Virus record (IMG/VR): IMGVR_UViG_3300025806_000113
Span: 1-32,572 of that record
From: a virus
Length of the DNA: 32,572 bases
Direction: 5' to 3' (one strand)
Below are positions 7,528 through 16,645 of this stretch, piece by piece. The translations under genes were made by a program, and so were the position numbers. A model generated the notes under the pieces. The model saw only the letters and a list, made by a program, of their open reading frames with translations. It was not told the origin of the DNA and made no database searches. How positions within the stretch are numbered: the first letter of the stretch is position 1; the number at the start of each line of letters is the position of its first letter.

Positions 7528-9479
7528 TGCTTACAAATAAAGACCTTCTTTCAAAGATACAGAGCTATGAAGACAATGTGTCTGACAACCTAGATAGTGA
7601 TGCATCTCAGACTCGCGCAGATCTTATGCGCTATTATCTTGGTGAAGAATATGGCAATGAAAGAACTGGCTACTCATCGATAGTTACAAGAGAGGTTTTT
7701 CAAACAGTAGAAAACATAAAATCAGACATTGCTGAATTGTTTATTGCTGATGATGAGACTGTTAGATTTGAGCCGCAAGGGCCAGAAGATGTTGAAGCAG
7801 CCCAGCAAGCAACAGATTATATCCGCTATGTCTTTTACCGACAAAACGATGGCTTTTCAAATGTTTTAGACAGCCTATACGATGGGCTTCTCCAGCGTCA
7901 GGGCGTTATCAAGCGATGGCGCTCTATGGAAGATGAGATAACAACTCATTCTTTTGAAAACATATCAGAACAAGCGTTTCAAATACTTCAAGCAGACCCA
8001 GAAGTTGAAATAACTGAATTTGAAGAGTCTATAGATTTAGAGACTCAGATGATTTCTTTTGATGGAAAATTAATTAGAACTCAAGAGAAAGGAAAAACAA
8101 GGATTGAGGTTATACCTCCAGAAGAGTTTGCCATACATCGTGACGCAACAACGATTGAAGACGCAAAGTTTGTTCGTCAAAGAAGCATGAAGTCAGCAAG
8201 TGATTTAATCGCTATGGGTTTTTCCAAGGAAAAAGTTAAAAACCTTGGATCGTCAACAGGTTATACCGAATACGATTCTCCTGAAAGAATTGCTCGCCAG
8301 TTTGACACAGACGATTACGGTGAAGAAGGCAATGACATTATCAAGATGTATGACCTTCATGAAGTATATATGCGGTGTGATCGCAATCAAGACGATTATG
8401 ATGAGCTTTTAAAGGTTTGCTTAGTAAACAATGTAATACTAAATATTGAAGAAGTTGATGAGATACCTTTTGTTATTTGGACTCCTATTAGGATTTCTCA
8501 CAGACTTACAGGTCTTTGCCCAGCGGATGCTGCTGCCCCAATACAAAAAATGAAAAGCCAGTTGTGGCGGAATCAGCTAGACAACCAATATAACCTAAAC
8601 AATGGACGACCAATTGTTGTTGAAGGTCAAGTTGATCTAGATTCCGTCATGAATAGTAAACCAGGCGCTCCATATCTGGTTAAGCATCCAAACGGCATCT
8701 CATTCCCTCAGCAGCCATCTTTTGGCACTCACACCTACAATATGATGGGTATAGCTGATCAGATGCTAGAGCAGGATGTAGGCTCTACTGACAACACTAT
8801 TAGCCCAGATATATTAAACGGAAACACCGCATCAGGCGCTGTTAGTCAGGTTCTATCTAAGCGACAGGCCCGTATTCGCTTGATAGCTCGTGAATTTGGT
8901 GAGTTTTTGCGTAAAGTCTTTATGGGTGTTTATGAGTTAGAAATAGCTCATGCTGAAGATAAGAGTATATTTCGTTTAGACAATAAATTTGTTGAAGTTG
9001 ACCCTCGTAGCTGGAATGCGCGAAAAGATGTAACGGTTCTTGTTGGTTTGGGTAATGGAAACAAGACAGAACAACTATTTCATATGCAGCAGACTATGCA
9101 AGCACAGCAAGCTATGGTATCTAATGGTGGCATGGGTGTTACCGTACTTCCACAGCAAATAGTACAATTGCAAGAGGATATGGTTAAGCTGTTTGATAAA
9201 AGCGCTCATGGTAGGTATTTCACTATGCCAGACCCTGAATTTACTGGTCAACAGGAAGGTCCATCACCTGAGCAGCAAGCTATAGAAGGTCAATTGCAAA
9301 TAGAGCAAGGCAAGCTACAAATCAAGCAGGCCGAACTTCAGTTAGCGCAAGCCGAGCTTGAAATAAAGCAAAAAGAGTTTGAGCTTAAAGTAAGAGAGCA
9401 TGAGGACCAAAACGAATTTAAGTTAGCTGAGTTAAACCTGGAGGCAAGAAGTGACAGAGCCGTCAAGATTGGCAATTAG
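7527..9479 (+). CDS. Portal protein, SU10-like
   Basis: The 650-residue protein forms the dodecameric ring through which DNA enters and leaves the head. The N-terminus has the pattern RYYLGEEYGNERTGYSSIVT followed by REVFQTVENI, which I recognise from portals of the SU10/P22-like group, and a conserved IPPEEFAIHRDA segment lies near residue 195. The C-terminal 70 residues are Gln/Glu/Lys-rich and strongly helical, probably a barrel or coiled coil. The ATG at 7527 overlaps the terminase stop; a TTG twelve bases earlier is less likely. Position directly after the terminase supports the call. Confidence 0.85.
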   Translation: MLTNKDLLSKIQSYEDNVSDNLDSDASQTRADLMRYYLGEEYGNERTGYSSIVTREVFQTVENIKSDIAELFIADDETVRFEPQGPEDVEAAQQATDYIRYVFYRQNDGFSNVLDSLYDGLLQRQGVIKRWRSMEDEITTHSFENISEQAFQILQADPEVEITEFEESIDLETQMISFDGKLIRTQEKGKTRIEVIPPEEFAIHRDATTIEDAKFVRQRSMKSASDLIAMGFSKEKVKNLGSSTGYTEYDSPERIARQFDTDDYGEEGNDIIKMYDLHEVYMRCDRNQDDYDELLKVCLVNNVILNIEEVDEIPFVIWTPIRISHRLTGLCPADAAAPIQKMKSQLWRNQLDNQYNLNNGRPIVVEGQVDLDSVMNSKPGAPYLVKHPNGISFPQQPSFGTHTYNMMGIADQMLEQDVGSTDNTISPDILNGNTASGAVSQVLSKRQARIRLIAREFGEFLRKVFMGVYELEIAHAEDKSIFRLDNKFVEVDPRSWNARKDVTVLVGLGNGNKTEQLFHMQQTMQAQQAMVSNGGMGVTVLPQQIVQLQEDMVKLFDKSAHGRYFTMPDPEFTGQQEGPSPEQQAIEGQLQIEQGKLQIKQAELQLAQAELEIKQKEFELKVREHEDQNEFKLAELNLEARSDRAVKIGN

Positions 9480-9735
9480 TTTAGATTGCGAGAATGCGGA
9501 TTTAGATAAGAAAATAAAAGTTGCAAATGCAGCTTATAGATTGATAAACGATGATTCGGTTAAGTTTATCTTTCAGGAAATGCAAGAAAATTTATTTAAA
9601 GCATTCTCTTCTGTTCAGACACCAGAGGTTGGCGAGTCTGTTTGGAGAGAAGTTAAAGTTATTAATGCATTGAAAGACAATTTGGAGTGGTATGCAAACC
9701 AACGAGAAAGTCTCGCAAAACGAGCAAGAAAGTGA
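9451..9735 (+). CDS. Conserved small phage protein between portal and scaffold
   Basis: The 94-residue protein is mostly helical, with an AYRLINDDSVKFIFQEM segment and a C-terminal helix of the form WREVKVINALKDNLEWY. Small proteins of this type often sit between portal and scaffold genes in phages, but I know no function for them. The start is a GTG: a strong GGAGG lies six bases before it, and the next in-frame ATG would remove most of the protein. The gene overlaps the portal end by 29 bases. Confidence 0.7.
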   Translation: MTEPSRLAISLDCENADLDKKIKVANAAYRLINDDSVKFIFQEMQENLFKAFSSVQTPEVGESVWREVKVINALKDNLEWYANQRESLAKRARK

Positions 9736-9907
9736 AGAATATTACATAGTGTCTGAATCAATTATGAATTGGATGCGGTCGGTGGCTTATACAAAGCTAA
9801 CGATGCAAGAAGTCGATGGTAAGGTTGAAGAATTGTGGGCTTGTCCTACTGTTCAACAGTACCTTGATCTGCAACAAGAAAAGAAACCCCAAATTATTAC
9901 TAATTAA
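9692..9907 (+). CDS. Hypothetical small protein before the scaffold gene
   Basis: The 71-residue acidic protein begins Gln/Glu-rich and contains a helix around SIMNWMRSVAYTKLTMQEV. Its ATG is preceded by GGAG at about five bases. It overlaps the previous gene by 44 bases in another frame, more than most pairs here but typical of small phage genes. No family is recognised. The position between portal and scaffold suggests a structural or assembly accessory. Confidence 0.6.
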   Translation: MQTNEKVSQNEQESEEYYIVSESIMNWMRSVAYTKLTMQEVDGKVEELWACPTVQQYLDLQQEKKPQIITN

Positions 9908-9942
9908 AGGACAACGGGAAACCGACCCTTGAGGAAGCAAAA

Positions 9943-10977
9943 ATGTTAGACAATGAGAACAACTCTTCGGAACTCTCTAATGAACCCATTACACAGGATG
10001 CTGGAATAGAGGCAATAATGGGCATGGTCAATCCTAAAGAAGATTTAGGAGAAATTGAAAATGAACCTGTAGCTGAAGTTGAATCTGAAGAATACTCTGA
10101 AGATGAGACTGAAGAAACCCTTGATCAGATTGAAGACGATGATTCTGAGGAAAGTGATTTAGCGGAAGATTATTCTGGCGAAATCGAGCTTGATCCTGAT
10201 GATTACGAATATTTAGTCTCTGCCAAAGAATTTCTTAACAAAAATGGTCTTGACGACATTAAGAAAATTGAAAACGGCATATTGATGCAAGGTGATTATA
10301 CTCGCAAGACTCAGGCATTATCTGAAGAACGTAAGGTTTTTGAAGAACAGCGTAATAGCAATCTAGAAGAGACTGCAAAAATGCTGGAAACTGCCCAGGC
10401 TATGATCTTAGGTCAAAAGCCAGAGCTTTCAACTCAAAAACTTATGGAGTTAAAACAGACAGATCCTTATGCTTATGAAAAGGCATTGGAAGCTAAAGTT
10501 GTTTATGAACAGCGTCAAGAAGAAATCACTGCTGCTCAAAATCAAGTTGCCGCGCAGTATCAAGAGCAACTAAAAGAAGCAGAGAAACAAACTTCAATTG
10601 AACAAGCAGCAAAACTTATGGAGTTAGAGCCAAGTTTTTCTAACCAAACAACTGCTGTTAAGAATGTTGAAGTTATCAGTGATTACTTTGAAAGCATTGG
10701 TGGAGATACAGAAATGTTAAACTCTATTAATGACGCGCTGGTCTTAAAAGTCCTTTATGACGCAGCTACAGCTAACAAAGCTCAAAAACAGGTTGCTAAA
10801 GTAAAAGCTCCTGCAAAGAAAAAGGCATCAAAAACTGTTTTACGAAAAGGTGTGTCATCAAGTCGAGCGGAAAAACAGGCTGCGGCAAATTCCAAAAAAC
10901 TAAAGGATGCCACTAATCCAGATGGCTCATTTAGTCAACAAGCTGCCGTAGATTTAATTCTCGATTCTTTTAAATAG
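9943..10977 (+). CDS. Capsid scaffolding protein
   Basis: The 344-residue protein would guide assembly of the coat shell and then leave it. Residues 10-90 are extremely acidic (runs of Glu, Asp and Ser). They are followed by the motif QGDYTRKTQALSEER, which I recognise from many phage scaffolding proteins, and then a long coiled coil rich in Gln, Ala and Glu. The C-terminus has a basic, Lys/Ala-rich patch (KVKAPAKKKASK), as expected for binding coat protein. The start follows GAGG by seven bases. It lies immediately before the major capsid gene, the normal order. Confidence 0.8.
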   Translation: MLDNENNSSELSNEPITQDAGIEAIMGMVNPKEDLGEIENEPVAEVESEEYSEDETEETLDQIEDDDSEESDLAEDYSGEIELDPDDYEYLVSAKEFLNKNGLDDIKKIENGILMQGDYTRKTQALSEERKVFEEQRNSNLEETAKMLETAQAMILGQKPELSTQKLMELKQTDPYAYEKALEAKVVYEQRQEEITAAQNQVAAQYQEQLKEAEKQTSIEQAAKLMELEPSFSNQTTAVKNVEVISDYFESIGGDTEMLNSINDALVLKVLYDAATANKAQKQVAKVKAPAKKKASKTVLRKGVSSSRAEKQAAANSKKLKDATNPDGSFSQQAAVDLILDSFK

Positions 10978-10987
10978 GTAAAATATC

Positions 10988-12025
10988 ATGGCTACAATTA
11001 CATCAACCTCAGTACCAGTTCTTACTGGTCAAGGCAACATTCGTGAAGATTTAGGTAACGTAATCTTTAACGTAACCCCTTTCCAGACTCCATTTACTTC
11101 TGGAATTCCTCAAGCTCGCGTAACTGCTGACACTCATGAGTGGCTGACCGATACTTTGGCAAACTCTGTCTCTGACAACGCAGTAGTTGAAGCGGGAGAT
11201 CCAATAGCTGCTGTTGCAGGTTCAACTCGTACTCGTAAAGGTAACTTCATTCAAATCGCTGATACTTCAGTTGTTGTAACTAAGAAAGCTGAATTCATGG
11301 ATCGTGCAGGTGTTCCTGGTCGTGAAATGGCTTATCAGTTAATGAAGAAAGGTAAAGAGCTACAAATGGATGTTGAAAAACAAACATTGCAGGCTTATGG
11401 CTTAACTCCTAACACAGGCGGAACTCCTGCTGCTACTAAGCGTCAAGGCACTTCAGGTGATCCAGGCGTTTCTGCGGCTGTTGGCTCTTGGATTCTTTCT
11501 AACCAAGAATTAAATGCTGCAACTAACGCTTCTTTAAACACTGCTTCAGATGGAACTACTGTTCCCGTAATTGGTTCTGGCGGCACTCCAACAAACATCA
11601 TTAACCAAACTAGAATGGATAATTTGCTTGACGGTGTTTGGAATAACTCTGGCGATATTAATAGCGCAAAGATCATGGCAACTGCTGGCACTGTTTCTTC
11701 ATTTCGCGCCTTAAGCGGCATGGCTGACAATGTTGACACCAACTTAAACGGTAACTCTACTAGCGGTGGTAACATTATCTCTCGCGTAGCTGTTTACGTT
11801 TCTCAGTTTGGCCCAATTGCTGTTGTTCCTAACAAGCATATGCCTGCCAACACTTTGTATGTTCTTGATTTTAGCACTTGGGGTCTAGCATTTGCTGGTG
11901 GTAAGAAGATTCATACCACTGATATTGCTACTCGAACTTCTGCTGAACAGAAACTTCTAGAGTGTTATTACACTCTTGAGTGTCGTTCTGAAGAAGCTAA
12001 CGGTGCTTACTACAACATTACATAG
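10988..12025 (+). CDS. Major capsid protein, SU10/DUF5309 type
   Basis: The 345-residue protein forms the head shell. The N-terminal region has VTPFQTPFTSGIP followed by a THEWLTDTLA strand and RKGNFIQIAD, the hallmarks of the SU10-like coat family (DUF5309), recalled by eye. Central residues about 130-200 are Gly/Thr/Asn-rich and may form a surface insertion. The C-terminal part contains ISRVAVYVSQFGPIAVVPNKHMP, a typical HK97-fold strand and helix region. The gene follows the scaffold by eleven bases and is followed by a terminator-like hairpin. Confidence 0.85.
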   Translation: MATITSTSVPVLTGQGNIREDLGNVIFNVTPFQTPFTSGIPQARVTADTHEWLTDTLANSVSDNAVVEAGDPIAAVAGSTRTRKGNFIQIADTSVVVTKKAEFMDRAGVPGREMAYQLMKKGKELQMDVEKQTLQAYGLTPNTGGTPAATKRQGTSGDPGVSAAVGSWILSNQELNAATNASLNTASDGTTVPVIGSGGTPTNIINQTRMDNLLDGVWNNSGDINSAKIMATAGTVSSFRALSGMADNVDTNLNGNSTSGGNIISRVAVYVSQFGPIAVVPNKHMPANTLYVLDFSTWGLAFAGGKKIHTTDIATRTSAEQKLLECYYTLECRSEEANGAYYNIT

Positions 12026-12040
12026 TGTTTAAGTAAGTTT

Positions 12041-12080
12041 GGTGGGGGAGTTCACGCTCCCCTTACCTTTATTTTTATTA
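12041..12080 (+). terminator. Rho-independent-type terminator after the capsid gene
   Basis: A stem with arms GGGGAG (12045-12050) and CTCCCC (12057-12062) closes a six-base loop. Outer GGT and ACC can extend the pairing, and a T-rich run (TTTATTTTTATTA) follows. This is a good intrinsic terminator shape, placed just after the most highly expressed gene. It may be leaky, because the operon continues on the same strand without an obvious new promoter. Confidence 0.65.
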
Positions 12081-12090
12081 GGAGTTTATT

Positions 12091-12189
12091 ATGCCATCAG
12101 GTAAAGGTACATACGGTTCAAAAGTAGGTCGCCCATCAAAGGCAAGCAAGCCTAAGCAATCTAAACCTTACAAAAAAAGCAAGAAGTAA
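12091..12189 (+). CDS. Very small basic protein downstream of capsid
   Basis: This 32-residue gene is easily missed. It has a strong TAGGAG six bases before its ATG, and its TAA overlaps the next ATG as TAATG, the same coupling used throughout the operon. The product is almost all Lys, Ser, Gly and Pro, beginning MPSGKGTYGSKVGRPSK. I recall similar short peptides with the GKGTYGSKVGRP start next to capsid genes in other phages, but no function. It may bind DNA or another acidic partner, or be a minor structural protein. Confidence 0.75.
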   Translation: MPSGKGTYGSKVGRPSKASKPKQSKPYKKSKK

Positions 12190-12518
12190 TGAGATCATTT
12201 GTTGAAAAAGATTTTAGCAATGGTGTCCAAGAGGAAACACATTTTACCAGTGATGGTGGGATGCACCAGACCTTTACTCAAGACATAACACAGTTAATGG
12301 ATGATAACAAAAACAAAAGAAATTCCACTAGCTCTTGGATGAAGTACGATCCAAAACAAAATTACCATCAAGTTTTAGATTTATCTATGACTGATGTTAT
12401 GCGTATTAAAAGAGAACACGGTGTTGATTTACTTGGTGATAACGTAGATTACAAATACCTGTTTAAATTAATTGAAACGCATTACCCTTACATGAAAACC
12501 ACAACAGCGAGGCTGTAA
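12189..12518 (+). CDS. Conserved hypothetical phage protein
   Basis: The 109-residue protein shows no membrane segment. Its C-terminal half contains LDLSMTDVMRIKREHGVDLLGD followed by an aromatic stretch YKYLFKLIE. I cannot name the family. It overlaps both neighbours through TAATG junctions and lies between the capsid and adaptor genes, so a head-completion or assembly role is possible. Confidence 0.65.
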   Translation: MRSFVEKDFSNGVQEETHFTSDGGMHQTFTQDITQLMDDNKNKRNSTSSWMKYDPKQNYHQVLDLSMTDVMRIKREHGVDLLGDNVDYKYLFKLIETHYPYMKTTTARL

Positions 12519-13150
12519 TGGCTCTAAGCACACTATCCGATATAAGAGCGTCTACGGCTGATTGGTTAAACCGTTCTGACCTATCTGCTCAGATTGAAGA
12601 TTTTGTAAATCTTGCTTCTGAAGAAATGCAGCGAAAACTGACAATTCCATTTTTGAATAAAGTTCAAGAATACACAGTATTAGCAGCAGATGTTACAAAT
12701 GGCTATTTCACCATCCCTTCAAAAAGCCTTAGCGTTATATCTGTAACTGATTCTAAGGGACGGGTTCTTCAACCATTAACATTTGAATCTTACAGGGGTC
12801 ATATTACTGGCGGAGGAATTGCATCTGTCTATAGCTCAACTGATGACAAGATATATATTGGTTCAAACCCTTCTGCCGGAGAAGTATTTACCATCCAGTA
12901 TCAATCTGGTGACAGCCCAAACCTAGAAAACTATCAAGGTGTAACCGATGCTATTGCAATGCCAGAGGTGTTGTTAATGGGTGCTTTAATGTTTGGTTGC
13001 ACATATTTAAAGGATGATGTTAGAGCGCAAATGTTTAGAGCTAAGTTTTATGATGGAATTGAAGATCAAAACAGAAAAGGAACTGGAGGTGCTGGTCGAT
13101 CCCGCATCACAGACCATAGTATATCCACTAATGGAGGTCCGTTAGTCTAA
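12518..13150 (+). CDS. Head-tail adaptor protein, P22 gp4-like
   Basis: The 210-residue protein begins with a helical segment (TADWLNRSDLSAQIEDFV followed by NLASEEMQRKL) typical of podovirus and siphovirus adaptor proteins that attach below the portal, such as P22 tail accessory factor gp4. The middle is beta-rich (YTVLAADVTNGYFTIPSKSL) and the C-terminus contains a helix with LLMGALMFGCTYLKDD. It is coupled to both neighbours. The family assignment is by pattern and position rather than search. Confidence 0.6.
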   Translation: MALSTLSDIRASTADWLNRSDLSAQIEDFVNLASEEMQRKLTIPFLNKVQEYTVLAADVTNGYFTIPSKSLSVISVTDSKGRVLQPLTFESYRGHITGGGIASVYSSTDDKIYIGSNPSAGEVFTIQYQSGDSPNLENYQGVTDAIAMPEVLLMGALMFGCTYLKDDVRAQMFRAKFYDGIEDQNRKGTGGAGRSRITDHSISTNGGPLV

Positions 13151-13740
13151 TGACATCTAATATAAATCCAACCCTACCTGCACAGGGTACAGCTACTACA
13201 TCATCAGTTAGAACTAATTTTCTAGAAGCGGCAAAAGATATTGACAAGCTTCTTAGGTCTTCTTTTGACTTTCAAACATCAAACGGTAGCAGTAGTTCGT
13301 ATACTGCATCTTTTCCAAATGGTGAGTCTGCATTTACATTGGTTGATGGCGCTAGAGTTTTAATCAAGATACACACTAATAGCACTGGCACTGTACCGAC
13401 ATTAAACGTAAACACAACAGCAAATAAAACTATTGTTACAAATAGTGGTGGTGCATTACAACCTGGTGATCTTGCTGCTAATGGTATTTATGATTTTGTC
13501 TATTCTTCAGTAATAGATAAATGGGTTTGTTTGAACTTAGCATCATTTGATGGCAGCGTATACGCTCCTGCTGGTGGTAGCAATGTGCCTTTTGAGGTTG
13601 CAGGCCCAGGCTCACAAAATGAAACTAATGCTATTCGCAGAGATACTTACGCAACAAGTAATGGACAATATGGCGGCACATTAAAAGCTAGGCTCGATGG
13701 CAGCACTTTATATTTAAGAGCTGACGGCCAGAACGCATAA
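13150..13740 (+). CDS. Probable virion or tail structural protein
   Basis: The 196-residue product is Ser/Thr/Asn/Gly-rich and beta-structured. The N-terminus has a helical PAQGTATTSSVRTNFLEAA segment, often found at the start of phage fibre and head-decoration proteins, and the segment LVDGARVLIKIHTNSTGTVP resembles repeats in tail fibres. It ends with LDGSTLYLRADG. Both ends are TAATG overlaps. A short fibre or adhesin-attached protein is the best guess; the exact role is unknown. Confidence 0.55.
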   Translation: MTSNINPTLPAQGTATTSSVRTNFLEAAKDIDKLLRSSFDFQTSNGSSSSYTASFPNGESAFTLVDGARVLIKIHTNSTGTVPTLNVNTTANKTIVTNSGGALQPGDLAANGIYDFVYSSVIDKWVCLNLASFDGSVYAPAGGSNVPFEVAGPGSQNETNAIRRDTYATSNGQYGGTLKARLDGSTLYLRADGQNA

Positions 13741-14333
13741 TGCCTATTATATTTAACGGAACAACTGTAGATAGCATTGTCTTTAACGGGACTGTTATTG
13801 ATACTGCGTTTTTTAACGGCACTGAGGTTTCCACCCCGCCATCAACATTAACGTGTGGCTCAGGATCAGATAACCCAAGCGAGGCTGTTATTGGTTTTAA
13901 GCTTGGTTCACTCAATAATATACCAGAAAATGGACTCCTATTTCCAAACCCACCTAGTAATCTAACTACTTCAGGTTCAGGGATTCCAGCAGTAAACTTT
14001 GTGGATAGTGTTTTAGACGTAGATTTTAAAGTTAATGGGATACTAAACGGAACAGGCAGAAGGGTTTCTTTTAGGACTATTGGGCAGCTTACTGGTAACG
14101 CAGACAATATGTTTACTACCCTTAGTGTTACTGGTAAGTTTTCAGATAATCCAAGTCTAACGCAAACAAAAAATTTACCAATAACTTCTTTAAATGTTAG
14201 GACACTTAATACATCTGTTGGTAATAATATTTACACGCAAACTTACCAAACAAGCAACAGCCAATTTGACACTAAATTTGGATTTATTGCTACAAATCAG
14301 TATGAAGTTAAATTCCTTGGAAGAATTATTTAA
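13740..14333 (+). CDS. Structural protein with FNGTxV tandem repeats
   Basis: The 197-residue protein opens with three tandem ten-residue units containing FNGT (FNGTTVDSIV, FNGTVIDTAF, FNGTEVSTPP). Such repeats are seen at the start of small phage structural proteins and probably form short beta-strands. The remainder is beta-rich with the conserved-looking FKLGSLNNIPENGLLFPNP. Function is unknown. Position within the tail block and TAATG coupling on both sides indicate a virion role. Confidence 0.55.
   Translation: MPIIFNGTTVDSIVFNGTVIDTAFFNGTEVSTPPSTLTCGSGSDNPSEAVIGFKLGSLNNIPENGLLFPNPPSNLTTSGSGIPAVNFVDSVLDVDFKVNGILNGTGRRVSFRTIGQLTGNADNMFTTLSVTGKFSDNPSLTQTKNLPITSLNVRTLNTSVGNNIYTQTYQTSNSQFDTKFGFIATNQYEVKFLGRII
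13752..13821 (+). repeat. Three 30-base in-frame repeats (TTTAACGG)
   Basis: TTTAACGG recurs at 13752, 13782 and 13812, an exact 30-base period. Each copy encodes FNG, followed by ACA, ACT or ACT-type Thr codons. The copies differ mainly at silent or conservative sites, so selection on protein sequence explains them better than a recent slippage event. Confidence 0.6.
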
Positions 14334-16645
14334 TGCCATTTGAGACAGACAAAGACAAAGGCTTTAAGATAGACCTATCAGAACTTATAAAAACTGGTGT
14401 CTATCCTGAGCGTTTTGATCGATCTATTCCTTTCTGGGAAACGGTCAATGGTGTCCAGTACAATGAATTTGGCATGAAGAGGAAGGCTGGTCGGCAACTT
14501 GTATACACTACAGAAGTTGAGGGCGGTGCAGATTTAATAAACGATGTTGTTAAAATTGAATCAACATTTTCTGCCCAATTATATCAACCACCTCCATCAG
14601 TTCTTCAAATCCAACACAAGATATTTTTTAATGGCGTAAAGAATTTTCAAGCTGGCGACCAAATTAATATTACTGGCGTTCCAAATCCTTCTCCTAATGC
14701 TGGTACTATTTTGCCAAACGGAGGAACCTGGACTCAAAACATGAGGGATAGATATGAGATAAATGGTGTCCAGACTATTGTTGCTGCCGTTTATTCTGGA
14801 TCAGTTCCTGCTGGACAAAGTGCCTTTGTTTTTTATTCTATAACTGGATCTTATGATAATAATGGTAATCAAACAGGCTTTGATAGACCAGATCCACTTG
14901 ACCCACCCATGTGGCTTGGAACTCCTACTTCTCCGGCTGGAGGGACAACTCAATTCGACATAAGCTCTGCTGGTGTTTTTGCAATTGGTGATGCAATACC
15001 TCCAGGTGTAAGAACTCCAATTAGGGGAATAACATCTGTAATCGAGAATGATGATAAGTTTGCATATTTTGGTGATTTGAATCAAATATATTCTTATAGT
15101 TTAAAAACAAATAGTTCTGACATAGTTGGATTTAATTACTCTTTATTTGCTACCTCGTCTGGTACTCAGTGGATTGATAACCCTGGTGTCAATGCTGTGA
15201 CCACAACATGGCTTGATAATGTTAGTGGCGAAAATGTATTAACCGTTTGGGATGAGGGTATTAATGAAGCTGACCAGTGGGACTTTGAGACATTTGGCAG
15301 TTGGGTTGTTGGTGCGTATGGTTCATCTAAGCCGGTCATCAAGAAAAATGGCACAACCTTTAATACGTTTTTTGAAGACGATATATCTGGCGTAACTTTT
15401 GTAACTCCAACTTCAGCAGTTAATTGGGCCGTAGGTGATACAGGTTTTTGTGATCCTACTGGTACTCAATCCGCAAACAGCATACTGTTTACAGTTACAG
15501 AGATAGGAGTTAGTGGCGCTCCAGTTACCATTCGCGTTACTGATTGGGGTGTTGGTAGCTCATTTACTTCTGGAACATTTGATGCTAAAAAAATAACAGG
15601 AGTAGGAACTGACGCTCAATTTATTGTAACAAAAACAGATATTAATTTTACAAAGGTGAAATGCTTTCACAAGCAAGGCCCTCATATGCTGGCCTTTAAC
15701 TACGAAAGAAACGGAGTAAACTTAGATAGAAACTTTGCGTGGTGTAGTGCAGATGATTTAGACACTTGGACAGCAGACGCGACTAACACAGCAGGCAGTC
15801 TTTTGATCCGTGAAGCAAATTCTGCAATTAACTGCGTTGCTCAGATTGGAAACAATTTAGCAGTGTACACTGAAACTCAAATGTTCTTAGTTTCTTATGT
15901 TGGTCTTCCAAACATATTTGGCTACCAAGCAGCTCTTGAGAATGGTGTTGGCGCTGTTTCACCAAACTCTGTAATATCTGTAGGGCGATTAAATTACGGT
16001 GTTACAAGAGATGGTTTCTTTGTTACTGATGGTACTAGTGTGCAGATGATTGGCCGCGAAAGTGGTATGAATACTTTCTTTAGAGATAACATTTCAACTG
16101 GTGAATTGGGCCAGATATATGGTTACAACAACTCAAAAGAAAACGAAGTTGTTTGGGCTGTTCCATTAAACGCATCATCGATCACAAAAGAAATCTACTA
16201 CAATTACAAGACAAAGCAGTGGAGTATGAGAGACTCATCGATATCTGCATATCATGAGAGAGGATTGTTTAGAAATAGTTTATCAGGTGATACGGGTAAC
16301 TTTTACTTTGAAGGTAATAAATCTGATCTAGCTAATCCATCTGTTGTTGCAACAACCAAAGCTCACGATCTTAATGATGCAAGCAGAATTAAAGAGGTTT
16401 CATCTGTTAGAGTTGGGAAAGAAGGAACCGGTTCACCTAGAGTTAGGGTTGGCTGGTCAAATGAAATAGATGATGAGCCTTATTGGAATGAGTCAGACTC
16501 TTTCTTTGTTGACGAGAGCTTTAAAAAGAACGATCTAAGGACTGCTGGCAGATACATTCACCTAGAGATATCTAGCGATCAGTCAACCGATGATTGGACA
16601 ATTACAGACATGGTTGTGCAGGGTAGGTTTGAGGGTTCTCGCTAA
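14333..16645 (+). CDS. Tail hub or DNA-stabilisation protein, P22 gp10-like
   Basis: The 770-residue protein begins with a segment describing an entire-tail scaffold (PFETDKDKGFKIDLSELIKT, then GVQYNEFGMKRKAGRQL). Its second half shows a beta-propeller-like pattern: FVTDGTSVQMIGR, then IYGYNNSKENEVVWAVP, then YYNYKTKQWSMRD. These blade-like repeats resemble P22 gp10 and related tail-tube closing proteins. It lies just after the adaptor and before the ejection-type genes, where gp10 would be expected. The assignment is moderate, based on the pattern and gene order. Confidence 0.55.
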   Translation: MPFETDKDKGFKIDLSELIKTGVYPERFDRSIPFWETVNGVQYNEFGMKRKAGRQLVYTTEVEGGADLINDVVKIESTFSAQLYQPPPSVLQIQHKIFFNGVKNFQAGDQINITGVPNPSPNAGTILPNGGTWTQNMRDRYEINGVQTIVAAVYSGSVPAGQSAFVFYSITGSYDNNGNQTGFDRPDPLDPPMWLGTPTSPAGGTTQFDISSAGVFAIGDAIPPGVRTPIRGITSVIENDDKFAYFGDLNQIYSYSLKTNSSDIVGFNYSLFATSSGTQWIDNPGVNAVTTTWLDNVSGENVLTVWDEGINEADQWDFETFGSWVVGAYGSSKPVIKKNGTTFNTFFEDDISGVTFVTPTSAVNWAVGDTGFCDPTGTQSANSILFTVTEIGVSGAPVTIRVTDWGVGSSFTSGTFDAKKITGVGTDAQFIVTKTDINFTKVKCFHKQGPHMLAFNYERNGVNLDRNFAWCSADDLDTWTADATNTAGSLLIREANSAINCVAQIGNNLAVYTETQMFLVSYVGLPNIFGYQAALENGVGAVSPNSVISVGRLNYGVTRDGFFVTDGTSVQMIGRESGMNTFFRDNISTGELGQIYGYNNSKENEVVWAVPLNASSITKEIYYNYKTKQWSMRDSSISAYHERGLFRNSLSGDTGNFYFEGNKSDLANPSVVATTKAHDLNDASRIKEVSSVRVGKEGTGSPRVRVGWSNEIDDEPYWNESDSFFVDESFKKNDLRTAGRYIHLEISSDQSTDDWTITDMVVQGRFEGSR

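Noticed and set aside
11443-11775. 110-codon minus-strand frame within the capsid gene
   Set aside because: Antisense to a clear capsid gene, with no ribosome-binding site or recognisable motif.
13688-14107. 139-codon minus-strand frame
   Set aside because: Covers two coupled plus-strand genes and looks like a codon-bias shadow.
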